The notes beneath the pieces were generated by a model. It did not search any database, had not been told where the DNA came from, and saw only the letters and a list, made by a program, of their open reading frames with translations. The position numbers and the translations under genes are program-made. A stretch of 64,000 nt of DNA from positions 1 through 64,000 of the forward strand of contig NZ_JAUEPM010000008.1 in assembly GCF_030406385.1 (NCBI RefSeq), written 5' to 3'. Each line of letters opens with the position of its first letter. The stretch's first letter is position 1. The DNA comes from Microbacterium oryzae. GTDB taxonomy: Bacteria; Actinomycetota; Actinomycetes; Actinomycetales; Microbacteriaceae. Positions 8,887-17,208 of this stretch are shown one piece after another.

Positions 8887-10109
8887 CCCGCTCACCCCTC
8901 GACGGCGTCCGCGTGCTCGAACTCGGCAACTACATCGCCGCTCCCACGGCGGGTCGGCTTCTGGCCGACTTCGGCGCGGACGTGATCAAGATCGAGCGAC
9001 CGCGCACGGGCGACGAGCTGCGCCGATGGCGCCTGTACGCCGGCGACACCTCGATGCTCTACCGCACGATCAATCGCGGGAAGCGGTCGGTCGTCGTGGA
9101 CCTCCGCGACGCGGAGGGACGGCAGATCGTGCTCGATCTCATTCGGACTGCCGATGTGCTGCTCGAGAACTTCCGCCCTGGCACCCTCGACAGATGGGGC
9201 CTCGACGAGGAGACACTGCAGCAGGCGAACCCCCGCCTCATCGTCGCGCGCATCTCCGCGTTCGGGCAGACCGGCCCGCTGTCGCATCGGCCCGGCTTCG
9301 CCGCCGTCGCCGAGGCATACGGCGGCTTCCGGGAGCTGGTGGGGGAGCCGGGCCGACCGCCCAGTCGAACCGGCGTGTCCATCGGCGACACCATCGCGGG
9401 GATCTACGCGGCGTTCGGTGTGACCATGGCGCTGTTCGAGCGCGAGCGGGCGAGCGGAGGCGACCGGCAGATGACTCCGCTGGATCAGCGCACCATCGAC
9501 GTGGCGCTCAACGAGGCGATGCTCTCCGTGACCGAGTCGCTCGTGCCCGATTGGGAGGCGTACGGAGTGCGGCGGGAGCGCACCGGCGGGCGCATGCAGG
9601 GGATCGCGCCTTCCAACGCGTACCTCTGCGCGGACGGCAAGAGCATCGTCGTCGCAGGGAATGGCGATGCGATCTATCAGCGCTACATGACGCTCATCGG
9701 CCGCCCCGATCTCGCGACGGATCCCGCGCTCCAGTCGAATGAAGGGCGCTGGGAGGCACGCGACATCCTCGACGACGCGATCGGCGCGTGGGCGTCGACC
9801 CGGTCGAGCGCGGACGCACTCGCCGAACTGGATCGCGCCGGGGTGCCTTCCGGGCCGATCTACACCGCCGAGGACGTCGCCGCGGACGAGCAGTTCGCCG
9901 CACGTGACATGATCCAACGTTTCGACGTGCACGACGGCGAGGAGCTGCGCAAGGATGTCGGGTTCCCCGGCATCGTGCCCGTCCTCGGCGGCAGGTCCCG
10001 CCCGATCACCGCGCTCGGGCCGGATCTCGGCGAGCACACCCGTGACATCCTCGCCGAGCTGGGATGGGATGCCGCACGCATCGATCAGTACGAGGAGACG
10101 ATGAGATGA
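8883..10109 (+). CDS. CaiB/BaiF family (class III) CoA-transferase
   Basis: The 408-residue enzyme moves CoA between carboxylic acids through a covalent aspartyl intermediate. The N-terminal part LDGVRVLELGNYIAAPTAGR, then FGADVIKIERP, and ARISAFGQTGP are family hallmarks. The catalytic Asp is D169 in SIGDTIAG, at the position used by formyl-CoA transferase. It overlaps the permease by four bases (ATGA) and the lyase gene by four bases (ATGA), so the three are translationally coupled. The role inferred is activation of the imported acid to its CoA ester for cleavage by the next enzyme. Confidence 0.92.
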   Translation: MTRSPLDGVRVLELGNYIAAPTAGRLLADFGADVIKIERPRTGDELRRWRLYAGDTSMLYRTINRGKRSVVVDLRDAEGRQIVLDLIRTADVLLENFRPGTLDRWGLDEETLQQANPRLIVARISAFGQTGPLSHRPGFAAVAEAYGGFRELVGEPGRPPSRTGVSIGDTIAGIYAAFGVTMALFERERASGGDRQMTPLDQRTIDVALNEAMLSVTESLVPDWEAYGVRRERTGGRMQGIAPSNAYLCADGKSIVVAGNGDAIYQRYMTLIGRPDLATDPALQSNEGRWEARDILDDAIGAWASTRSSADALAELDRAGVPSGPIYTAEDVAADEQFAARDMIQRFDVHDGEELRKDVGFPGIVPVLGGRSRPITALGPDLGEHTRDILAELGWDAARIDQYEETMR

Positions 10110-11020
10110 CGGTGCAGTTCCGCGACGTGACTCTCCGCGACGGGCTGCAGCTCGCCGGGAAGAACCTCTCGACCGAGCGCAAGGTGCAGCTCGTGCGGGA
10201 GATCTTCGCGCTCGGCGTCGAGCACGTCGAGGTCGGGTCGATGGCGAGGCCGGATCTCGTGCCGACCATGGCCGACACGCTGGATGTCGTCGCCGCGCTG
10301 ACGCCGGAGGAGCGCGATCGCGTGTGGGTGTGGGTGGCGACACCGCGGCACGTCGAGCGCGCCGCGGCGGCGGGCGCGCGCCGGTTCCAGTACTGCCTCT
10401 CCGCGTCCGACAGCCACAACAAGGCGAACATCGGACGGGACACGGAAGCCTCCCTCGCGGCCATGCCCGACGCGATCGCGGTGGCTGCGGCGGTGGGCGG
10501 GTCGGTGCAGCTCTGCATCGCGACGACGTTCACCTGCCCTTTCGAGGGCGTCGTGCCGGTCGAGCGGATCGCATCGATCCTCGAGGACCCCCGCACGGTC
10601 GGCGCCGTGGACGCCGTCATCTGCGACACGCTCGGCCAGGCGCATCCGGCTGAGGTGGCCCGGCGGGTGGAGCTGGCCGTCGAGCGTCGCCCGGAGCTCG
10701 GTGTCGTCTATCACGGCCACGACACGTGGGGTCTCGGCGTCGCGAACGCGCTGGCGGCGGCGGAAGCGGGTGCAGACGTCATCGACGGTGCGCTCGGAGG
10801 ACTGGGCGGCTGCCCGTTCGCCCCGGGAGCGTCCGGAAACACCGCTACCGAGGACCTGGCGTTCGCGGTGCGCCCGGACTGGCTCACGCCAGAGACCTTC
10901 GCGACGATGGTGCACCTGGGCGAGGAGATCACGGGTCTCGTGGACGAGCCGAACCGGTCACGCGCGCGAGACGGAGCCCGCAGCAACGCGCGGGCTTTCC
11001 CCTGGGTGCTGCCGAGCTAG
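10106..11020 (+). CDS. HMG-CoA lyase-like enzyme (HMGL/DRE-TIM family)
   Basis: The 304-residue TIM-barrel enzyme carries the DRE-TIM motif RDVTLRDGLQ at residues 6-15, the metal-binding HxH in YHGHDTWGLG, and the HMG-CoA lyase signature ALGGLGGCPFAPGASGN with its catalytic Cys. The family cleaves 3-hydroxy-3-methylglutaryl-CoA to acetoacetate and acetyl-CoA; relatives cleave citramalyl-CoA-like esters. Coupling to a CoA-transferase and permease suggests use of an external hydroxy-dicarboxylate. No enoyl-CoA hydratase is present, so the acid would already carry its hydroxyl group. Its stop shares the bases CTAG with the convergent MFS gene's stop. Confidence 0.9.
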   Translation: MTVQFRDVTLRDGLQLAGKNLSTERKVQLVREIFALGVEHVEVGSMARPDLVPTMADTLDVVAALTPEERDRVWVWVATPRHVERAAAAGARRFQYCLSASDSHNKANIGRDTEASLAAMPDAIAVAAAVGGSVQLCIATTFTCPFEGVVPVERIASILEDPRTVGAVDAVICDTLGQAHPAEVARRVELAVERRPELGVVYHGHDTWGLGVANALAAAEAGADVIDGALGGLGGCPFAPGASGNTATEDLAFAVRPDWLTPETFATMVHLGEEITGLVDEPNRSRARDGARSNARAFPWVLPS

Positions 11021-12333
11021 GCTCCGCGCGGCCGATCCAGGCCCATCCGGATGCGCGTGCGCTTGCGCTCGCGGATGATGAAGGCCGCCCCGACGAGCCA
11101 GATCGGGATCTGCGTGAGGAAGGCGATGCGGAACGCCCCGAGTGAGTAGTCCGACGGGTCGCTCGCACCCTGCACATCGAGCGCGACGCCGATGAAGAGG
11201 ATGGCCAGGAGGCCCGCGAGGAAGCCGCCGACGTTGGTGATGCCGGTCGCGGTGCTGAGCTGGTGCGACGGGTTGTGCGTGCGGGCGTGGTCGAACGCGA
11301 TCATCGACGCCGGGCCGCCGAGCCCGAGCGCGACGGCGAGCGCGAGCAGCATCGCGAACGGCGCCCGACCCGGCCATGCCAGCACGGCGATCCAGGCGAG
11401 GAGCTGGATGGCCACGATCGGCAGCACGAGCATGTGCGAACGGCGCAGGGGGTTGCGTGACGACAGGATGCCGATGACCGGGCCGAACACGATGCCCATG
11501 AGCACGAAGGTGCTCTGCACGAGCGAGGCCTGCCCGGATGAGAGGCCCTCGCCCGAGGTGAGGAACGGGAACCCCCAGAGCATCACGAAGGCGGTGCCGG
11601 CGAACGGCGTCGTGAAGTGCGACCAGAACGCGAGGCGCGTGCCGGGGTTCGCCCACGCGCCGCGGATCCCGCCCCGCGTGTCGATCGCGCTCGTCACGAC
11701 GCGGATGGCCCCGGTCTCGGTGTTCACGGAGACGTCGCCTTCGCGCTCCGGCGGGTGGTTCCGCACGAGTGCGAGGACGAGGATGGTGAAGAGCAGCGCG
11801 ACGCCGGCGAGGCTGCCGAAGGCGATGGACCACGACGTGGCGTGCAGGAGGGTCGCGAGCGGCAGGATCGCGACGAGCTGACCCATCTGCCCGATGATGC
11901 CGGTCAACTGCACCATGACCGGGTTCCGCTGCGTGGGGAACCACGTCGCGACGAGACGGAGCGCGCTCGGGAAGATCGCCGCATCGCCGGCGCCGAGCAG
12001 CATGCGCGCGAAGATCGCGACGCCGACGTTGGGGGAGAGTGCCATGATGAGCTGGCCAGCCGCCATCACGACCATCCCGATCGCCATGATCGGGCGTGCG
12101 CCGAAGCGGTCGAGCCACAGTCCGATGGGCAGCTGCATGAGCCCGTACACGCCGAGCTGAAGCACGGCGAACATCGACAGCGTCGAGGCGTCGGCCCCGA
12201 AGTGATGAGCGGCGTCCACCCCGACCGCCGAGAGCGACGTCCGGTTCGTGACCGAGAGCACGTAGGCGAGCACTGCGACGACCCAGATCGTCCACATCCA
12301 CGCGGCGGAGGGGTGGGCGATGCGGGCTCTCAC
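11017..12333 (-). CDS. MFS transporter (major facilitator superfamily)
   Basis: The 438-residue protein has 12 predicted membrane segments. WLDRFGARPI (after the second helix) is the MFS loop 2-3 signature. GTG 12333 is preceded on its strand by GGAGGTCCC. Helices 1-6 and 7-12 are split by a charged loop near NHPPEREGDVSV. The substrate is not evident. It could belong to the adjacent acid-catabolism cluster, but it faces the other way and lacks a shared promoter. Its final codon overlaps the lyase gene tail to tail with no terminator hairpin between. Confidence 0.88.
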   Translation of the reverse strand: MRARIAHPSAAWMWTIWVVAVLAYVLSVTNRTSLSAVGVDAAHHFGADASTLSMFAVLQLGVYGLMQLPIGLWLDRFGARPIMAIGMVVMAAGQLIMALSPNVGVAIFARMLLGAGDAAIFPSALRLVATWFPTQRNPVMVQLTGIIGQMGQLVAILPLATLLHATSWSIAFGSLAGVALLFTILVLALVRNHPPEREGDVSVNTETGAIRVVTSAIDTRGGIRGAWANPGTRLAFWSHFTTPFAGTAFVMLWGFPFLTSGEGLSSGQASLVQSTFVLMGIVFGPVIGILSSRNPLRRSHMLVLPIVAIQLLAWIAVLAWPGRAPFAMLLALAVALGLGGPASMIAFDHARTHNPSHQLSTATGITNVGGFLAGLLAILFIGVALDVQGASDPSDYSLGAFRIAFLTQIPIWLVGAAFIIRERKRTRIRMGLDRPRGA

Positions 12334-12422
12334 GGGACCTCCGGGGGTCGTCTCGATGTCGTCATACCAGGCTACTCCGCCCGATTCGCACTTACGGTCC
12401 GAGTGACACTAACCTGTTGCGC

Positions 12423-13793
12423 ATGGCGAATCCCTCGGCGCGACTCGACGCGCTCCCTTTCAACAGACAGCACACCCGGCTTCTCACCGGATCGGGCATC
12501 GGGTGGGCCCTCGACGCGATGGACGTCGGCCTCATCTCGTTCATCATCGCCGCGCTCACCGTGCAGTGGGGGATCACCGGAGCCGAAGCCGGCCTCATCA
12601 CCTCCGTCGGCTTCGTCGGGATGGCGGTCGGCGCGAGCCTCGGCGGGCTGCTCGCCGACAAGCTCGGGCGTCGGCAGGTGTTCGCGCTCACACTGCTCGT
12701 CTACGGCATCGCCACGGGCGCGAGCGCGCTCGTGGGCGGCGTCGGGGCGCTCCTCGTGCTGCGGTTCTTCGTCGGCCTCGGCCTCGGCTCGGAGCTGCCG
12801 GTGGCGTCGACGTACGTGAGCGAGTTCGCGCCCAGCCGCATCCGCGGCCGCCTCGTGGTGGTGCTCGAGGCGTTCTGGGCGGTCGGCTGGACGCTGGCCG
12901 CCCTCATCGGCACCTTCGTGGTCGGCGCTTCGGACGACGGATGGCGGTGGGCCTTCCTACTCGGGGCGGTGCCGGCAGTCTACGCGCTCATCGTGCGCTG
13001 GGGGCTGCCGGAGTCGCCGCGGTGGCTCGAGTCGAAGGGGCGATTCGCGGAGGCGGATGCGATCGTGCGCCGCTTCGAGGAGGCGTCGGCCGGGACCGCC
13101 GGCGCCACGCGTGCGCAGCAGTCCGCGGCAGACCCGGCGCCTGCGCGCATCGAGAGCGCCGCACCCGCGGGACCCTCCGGCGTCACCGCGCTCTGGTCTC
13201 CTGCCCTCCGCACGCGCACCGCCGCCATCTGGCTCGTGTGGTTCTGCGTGAACTTCGCGTACTACGGCGCGTTCATCTGGATCCCGTCGATTCTCGTCGC
13301 GCAGGGCTACGACCTCGTCCGCTCGTTCGGCTTCACGCTGCTGATCACGCTCGCGCAGCTGCCTGGGTACGCCGTCGCCGCATGGCTCATCGAGGTGTGG
13401 GGTCGGCGCGTCACCCTCGCGACGTTCCTCGTCGGCTCGGCCGTGTCGGCCATCCTGTTCGGAACCGCGGGGGAGCTGTGGCAGGTGCTGCTGTTCGGCT
13501 CGCTGCTGTCGTTCTTCAACCTCGGCGCGTGGGGCGCCCTCTACGCCGTCACGCCCGAGCTCTACCCGACGAGTGTGCGCGGGACCGGAGCCGGCTGGGC
13601 GGCCGGTGCCGGACGCATCGCCTCGATCATCGCGCCGCTGTTCACCCCGTGGGCGCTCGGCATCGGCGGGGCCGGGCTCGTGTTCACCGTGTTCTCGGTG
13701 TTCTTCGCGGTCGCCGCAGTCGGCACCATCCCGCTCGTTGACAAGCGAGGCGAGGTGCTGGAGGAGACGCTCGTCGACGCGATGGCTCGCTAG
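12423..13793 (+). CDS. MFS transporter of the sugar/aromatic-acid porter type
   Basis: The 456-residue protein has about 12 membrane segments and a loop 2-3 signature GGLLADKLGRRQVF. GWALDAMDVGLISFIIAAL in helix 1 resembles the D-x-x-D region of aromatic acid:H+ symporters. ESPRWLESKGRFAEADAIV after helix 6 and ELYPTSVRGTGAGWAAGAGR near helix 10 are sugar-porter-type motifs. ATG 12423 was chosen over TTG 12417 because TAACCT (12410-12415) stands seven bases before it, pointing to a leaderless start. Substrate unknown. The next gene's -10 box overlaps this gene's stop codon. Confidence 0.88.
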   Translation: MANPSARLDALPFNRQHTRLLTGSGIGWALDAMDVGLISFIIAALTVQWGITGAEAGLITSVGFVGMAVGASLGGLLADKLGRRQVFALTLLVYGIATGASALVGGVGALLVLRFFVGLGLGSELPVASTYVSEFAPSRIRGRLVVVLEAFWAVGWTLAALIGTFVVGASDDGWRWAFLLGAVPAVYALIVRWGLPESPRWLESKGRFAEADAIVRRFEEASAGTAGATRAQQSAADPAPARIESAAPAGPSGVTALWSPALRTRTAAIWLVWFCVNFAYYGAFIWIPSILVAQGYDLVRSFGFTLLITLAQLPGYAVAAWLIEVWGRRVTLATFLVGSAVSAILFGTAGELWQVLLFGSLLSFFNLGAWGALYAVTPELYPTSVRGTGAGWAAGAGRIASIIAPLFTPWALGIGGAGLVFTVFSVFFAVAAVGTIPLVDKRGEVLEETLVDAMAR

Positions 13794-13802
13794 CCTGGAG
13801 GG

Positions 13803-14564
13803 ATGACGATCCGCTACGTGGCCATCGGGGACTCCTTCACCGAGGGCGTCGGAGACGAGCTCCCGGATGGCCGCCCCCGCGGCTGGGCGGATCTCACCGC
13901 GCAGGGGTGGGCGGACAGCCTCGGCGAGCCGATCGAGTACGCGAACCTGGCCATCCGCGGCCGCCTCGCGGGCCCGATCGTCGCGGAGCAGCTGGAGCCG
14001 GCGCTCGCGCTGCGGCCCACGCACCTGTCGTTCAACGGCGGTGGCAACGACATGCTGCGTCCCGGTGTCGGCATGGAGAGCATCGCCGACGCCTTCTCGC
14101 ACGTGCTCGCCCGCTGCGACGAGGAAGGGGTGCGGCTCATCCTGCTGTCGGGCGCGAACCCGTCAGGAGGACTCCCGCTGTCACGGCTCATCCAGCGGCG
14201 CGGCGACGAGCTCTCGGCGGCGGTTCTGAGGCGCATCGAGGACCGCCCCGACGTCATCCGGGCGCTGAACTGGCCTGACCGCGAGCTCACCGACCCGAGC
14301 TTCTGGTCGGCGGATCGGCTGCACATGGGCCCGCGCGGCCATCACCGGGTCGCCGCTCGCGTGCTGACGGCGCTGGGCGAGCGCGCGCCGGAGGACTGGT
14401 GGGATCTGCCGCACGAGGGGATCGCCCACCTCGAGCGCACGCGCTACTACCGCGAGCACGTCCTGCCGTGGGTGAGGCGACGGCTCACGCGCCGCTCCTC
14501 GGGGGATGGCCGCCAGCCCAAGTACGCGACGTGGACGACCATCGAGCCGCGGCCATCCGCCTGA
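13803..14564 (+). CDS. SGNH/GDSL-family hydrolase
   Basis: The 253-residue esterase-like protein has block I AIGDSFTEGVG with nucleophile S11, block III FNGGGNDML (GxND), and block V DRLHMGPRGHHRVA carrying the catalytic Asp/His pair. No signal peptide is seen, so it is probably cytoplasmic. TAGCCT (13791-13796) followed by GGAGGG and ATG 13803 gives a leaderless start, with the -10 box covering the upstream MFS gene's stop. The substrate (acyl ester, phospholipid or acetylated sugar) cannot be told. Confidence 0.92.
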   Translation: MTIRYVAIGDSFTEGVGDELPDGRPRGWADLTAQGWADSLGEPIEYANLAIRGRLAGPIVAEQLEPALALRPTHLSFNGGGNDMLRPGVGMESIADAFSHVLARCDEEGVRLILLSGANPSGGLPLSRLIQRRGDELSAAVLRRIEDRPDVIRALNWPDRELTDPSFWSADRLHMGPRGHHRVAARVLTALGERAPEDWWDLPHEGIAHLERTRYYREHVLPWVRRRLTRRSSGDGRQPKYATWTTIEPRPSA

Positions 14565-14612
14565 TTCTCATTCAGGGGAATGAGACCCGGCGCGGCGTGG
14601 TTGCATGGTGAT

Positions 14613-15635
14613 GTGAAGCGCATCGGATTCCTCTCCTTCGGCCACTGGACGCCGCATCCCGACTCCGCCACCCGGAGCGCGGCGGACGTGCTGCTGCAGT
14701 CCATCGATCTCGCGCAGGCCGCCGAGGATCTCGGCGCGGACGGCGCCTACTTCCGCGTGCACCACTTCGCGCGGCAGCTCGCGTCGCCCTTCCCGCTGCT
14801 CGCCGCCGCGGGCGCGAAGACGAGCCGCATCGAACTGGGCACGGGCGTCATCGACATGCGGTACGAGAACCCCATGTACATGGCGGAGGACGCGGGTGCT
14901 GCAGACCTCATCTCGGGCGGGCGACTGCAGCTCGGCATCTCGCGCGGGTCACCCGAGCAGGTGGTCGACGGATGGCGGTACTTCGGCTACCAGGCGGCGG
15001 AGGACGACCCGTCGGGTGCGCAGGCGGCGCGACAGAAGACCGAGCTGCTGCTCACGCTCCTCGAGGGCGGCGGCTTCGCCGAGCCGAGCCCGCGGCCGAT
15101 GTTCCCGAACCCGCCGGGGCTGCTGCGCCTCGAGCCGCACTCCGAGGGACTCCGCGAGCGCATCTGGTGGGGCGCCGGGTCGAACGCCACCGCGATCTGG
15201 GCCGCGCAGCACGGCATGAACCTGATGAGCTCCACACTCAAGGACGATGAGAGCGGCGAGCCCTTCCACGTGCAGCAGGCCAAGCAGATCCGCGCGTTCC
15301 GCGAGGAGTGGGCGCGGCACGATCATGGCTTCGAGCCGCGCGTCTCGGTCTCGCGCTCGATCTTCGCGATCGTCGACGACCGCGATCGGCGCTACTTCCT
15401 CGGCAGCGGCGACCGCGACGACCAGTTCGGATACATCGACAGCACCCGCTCGGTGTTCGGTCGCTCCTATGCGGGCGAGCCCGACGAGCTGATCGACGAG
15501 CTCGCGCACGACGAGGCGATCGCCGAGGCCGACACGCTCCTTCTCACCGTGCCGAATCAGCTGGGCGTGGAGTACAACGCCCACGTGCTCGAGGCCATCC
15601 TCACCCACGTCGCGCCGGGCCTCGGCTGGCGCTGA
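14613..15635 (+). CDS. LLM class flavin-dependent oxidoreductase (luciferase-like monooxygenase)
   Basis: The 340-residue TIM-barrel protein resembles bacterial luciferase and F420/FMN-dependent oxidoreductases. It has VLLQSIDLAQAAEDLGADGA, RIELGTGVIDMRYENPMYMA and LISGGRLQLGISRGSPEQVV, the usual family blocks for flavin and substrate binding. The frame is open from 14580, but GTG 14613 is preferred because the protein then begins MKRIGFLSFGHW as in the family, and TTGCAT lies six bases upstream. Whether it uses FMN or F420 is not decided by sequence. It is convergent with an SDR gene across a short hairpin. Confidence 0.88.
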   Translation: MKRIGFLSFGHWTPHPDSATRSAADVLLQSIDLAQAAEDLGADGAYFRVHHFARQLASPFPLLAAAGAKTSRIELGTGVIDMRYENPMYMAEDAGAADLISGGRLQLGISRGSPEQVVDGWRYFGYQAAEDDPSGAQAARQKTELLLTLLEGGGFAEPSPRPMFPNPPGLLRLEPHSEGLRERIWWGAGSNATAIWAAQHGMNLMSSTLKDDESGEPFHVQQAKQIRAFREEWARHDHGFEPRVSVSRSIFAIVDDRDRRYFLGSGDRDDQFGYIDSTRSVFGRSYAGEPDELIDELAHDEAIAEADTLLLTVPNQLGVEYNAHVLEAILTHVAPGLGWR

Positions 15636-15653
15636 GACCGCGCGAGTCTCAGC
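15631..15653. terminator. compact bidirectional hairpin containing both stop codons
   Basis: GCTGAGAC (15631-15638) and GTCTCAGC (15646-15653) form an 8-bp stem with a 7-base loop. The stop of the LLM gene (15633-15635) and the stop of the convergent SDR gene (15649-15651) both lie in the stem. There is no T-run, so the terminator role is inferred from position. Confidence 0.45.
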
Positions 15654-16377
15654 GACCGCCGGTGACGCGGATGGTCGTGCCGGCCGCATAGGACGCGTCG
15701 GCCGATAGCGCGAAGGCCACCACGGCCGCCACCTCCTCCGGTCGCCCCGCGCGACCGAGGGGGTGGGCGGCCGCCACTCGAGCGGGGCGGCCGGGATCTC
15801 CCGCGTCGGCGTGGATGTCGGTCTCGATCGTGCCCGGCGCGACGCCGATCACCCGCACGCCCCGCGCTGCGGCCTCGATCGCGAGGCCCTTCGTCAGGGC
15901 GTCGACACCGGCCTTCGCCGCCGCGTAGTGCACGTACTCCCCGGGCGACCCTGTCGTCGCGGCACCCGACGAGATGTTGATGAGCACACCGCCAGCGCCC
16001 AGCTCCTGCACGGCGCGCCGGGCGACGAGGATGGCAGAGGTCAGGTTCAGCTCGACGACGCGGCGGATGACGTCGGGCGGGGTGTCGACGAGCGCACCGA
16101 TGTGCAGCGTCGCGCCGGCGTTGTTCACGACGCCGGTGAGGCGGCCGGGTTCGATGGACGCGAACAGCTCGTCGATGCCGGCGTCGGTCGTGAGATCCGC
16201 ACGCACGGTGCGGCAGCTCGCGCCGACCGCCTCGATCTCTGCCTGCGTGCGGGACGCCGCCCGGCCATCCTTCGCATACCCGAGCACGAGATCGTGGCCG
16301 TCGGCGGCGAGACGTCGCGCGGTCGCCGCGCCGATGCCGCGGGTCCCGCCGGTGATCAGAGTGAGAGGGCGTGGCAT
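15649..16377 (-). CDS. short-chain dehydrogenase/reductase (SDR)
   Basis: The 242-residue Rossmann enzyme carries TGGTRGIGAAT for the coenzyme, NNAG in VVNNAGATL, catalytic Ser in INISSGAAT and YAAAK for the Tyr/Lys pair. It ends with the usual SDR tail AAGTTIRVTGG. It resembles FabG-type classical SDRs; its substrate is unknown. TAGCGT-GGAGGG-ATG on its strand gives a probable leaderless promoter that overlaps the stop of the upstream SMR gene, nine bases away. It may also receive read-through from the riboswitch-controlled operon. Confidence 0.9.
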   Translation of the reverse strand: MPRPLTLITGGTRGIGAATARRLAADGHDLVLGYAKDGRAASRTQAEIEAVGASCRTVRADLTTDAGIDELFASIEPGRLTGVVNNAGATLHIGALVDTPPDVIRRVVELNLTSAILVARRAVQELGAGGVLINISSGAATTGSPGEYVHYAAAKAGVDALTKGLAIEAAARGVRVIGVAPGTIETDIHADAGDPGRPARVAAAHPLGRAGRPEEVAAVVAFALSADASYAAGTTIRVTGGR

Positions 16378-16386
16378 CCCTCCACG

Positions 16387-16731
16387 CTAGCTCGCCGGCG
16401 GCTGCTCCTCGCGTCCGCTCGGCACGAGCTTCAGGCCGATGACGGCGAGGACGATGCCGGACAGGAACACGATCTTCCCCGCCGAGACCGACTCCGCGCC
16501 GGTCGCCATCGCGTAGACGACGGTGAGGGCGGCGCCGATCCCGGTCCAGACCGCGTAGGCGGTGCCGATCGGGATGCGCTTCACCGCCCAGCCCAGCCCG
16601 AGCATGCTGAGCACGAGCGCTCCGGCGAAGACGACCGTCGCCCCGGGGTCCGTCAGACCGTCGGACTGCCCGAGGGCCGTCGCCCAAACCGCCTCGAAGA
16701 GGCCGCTGAGGATCAGGATCGCCCACGGCAT
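16387..16731 (-). CDS. SMR-family transporter subunit, SugE/Gdx type (second of a pair)
   Basis: The 114-residue protein has four membrane helices and starts MPWAILILSGLFEAVWATAL. E13 and W16 match the Gdx (guanidinium exporter) fingerprint rather than the EmrE drug-exporter type. It overlaps the partner gene by one base (TGATG), so the two are made together, probably as a heterodimer like other paired SMR proteins. The guanidine-III riboswitch upstream of the pair supports export of guanidinium in exchange for protons. The C-terminus carries a short charged tail. Confidence 0.88.
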   Translation of the reverse strand: MPWAILILSGLFEAVWATALGQSDGLTDPGATVVFAGALVLSMLGLGWAVKRIPIGTAYAVWTGIGAALTVVYAMATGAESVSAGKIVFLSGIVLAVIGLKLVPSGREEQPPAS

Positions 16732-17045
16732 CAGCTGACCGCCTTCAGCCCGGCGATCGACGCGACGAGGACAACGAGCAGCCCGATGCGCGCGAGGCTC
16801 GCCTTCTCCTGACGTGTCACGAGCGCCCAGGCGACGGTGAGCGTCGCCCCGACGCCGACCCACACCGCGTAGGCGGTGCCGGTGGGCAGATCGTTCATCG
16901 ACCAGGCGAGGCCGAAGAGGCTGATGAGCATCGCCGCGAAGAACAGCACCGTGGGGCGCCAGCGGCGGAAGCCGTCGGACGCCGACAGGGCCGAGGCCCA
17001 CACGGCCTCCAGCACACCGGAGAGGATGAGGACGACCCATGCCAT
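16731..17045 (-). CDS. SMR-family transporter subunit, SugE/Gdx type (first of a pair)
   Basis: The 104-residue protein has four helices and begins MAWVVLILSGVLEAVWASAL, again with E13 and W16 as in guanidinium exporters; ATG is at 17045. AGAAGGG just before the start is the ribosome binding site, and it lies immediately 3' of the guanidine-III riboswitch, so translation control by ligand is likely. TATCCT at 17130-17125 is a plausible -10 box for the operon. Drug-type SMR function is possible but less likely given the riboswitch and the glutamate/tryptophan signature. Confidence 0.9.
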   Translation of the reverse strand: MAWVVLILSGVLEAVWASALSASDGFRRWRPTVLFFAAMLISLFGLAWSMNDLPTGTAYAVWVGVGATLTVAWALVTRQEKASLARIGLLVVLVASIAGLKAVS

Positions 17046-17058
17046 GGCAGGCCCTTCT

Positions 17059-17102
17059 GAGTCCGTCTTGTCGTGGTGCGGGTACGGCTCCCTCGTCCGC
17101 GG
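17059..17102 (-). promoter_or_regulatory. guanidine-III (ykkC-III) riboswitch upstream of the SMR pair
   Basis: Read on the minus strand from 17100, the RNA is GCGGACGAGG, then GA, then GCCGUACCCGC, then ACCACG, then ACAAGACGG and ACUC. The blocks CGGACGAGG, CCGUACCC and ACAAGACGG are the conserved core of the guanidine-III class. Stem P1 (GCGG with CCGC) differs in sequence from the Thermobifida example I recall, yet pairs. The second helix GAGCCGU pairs with ACGG-A-CUC with a bulged A, giving the pseudoknot. It ends one base before the ribosome binding site of the first SMR gene. Recognition is by eye against a remembered sequence, not a covariance search. Confidence 0.85.
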
Positions 17103-17208
17103 GTCGATCGCGACCCCGCTGCCGAGGATAGGGCAGGACGACGAGCATCGCCTGTGCAGATCCGGCTCCATCCGGCGCCCCGGATACCCGCTCGGCGACA
17201 ATGGGACG

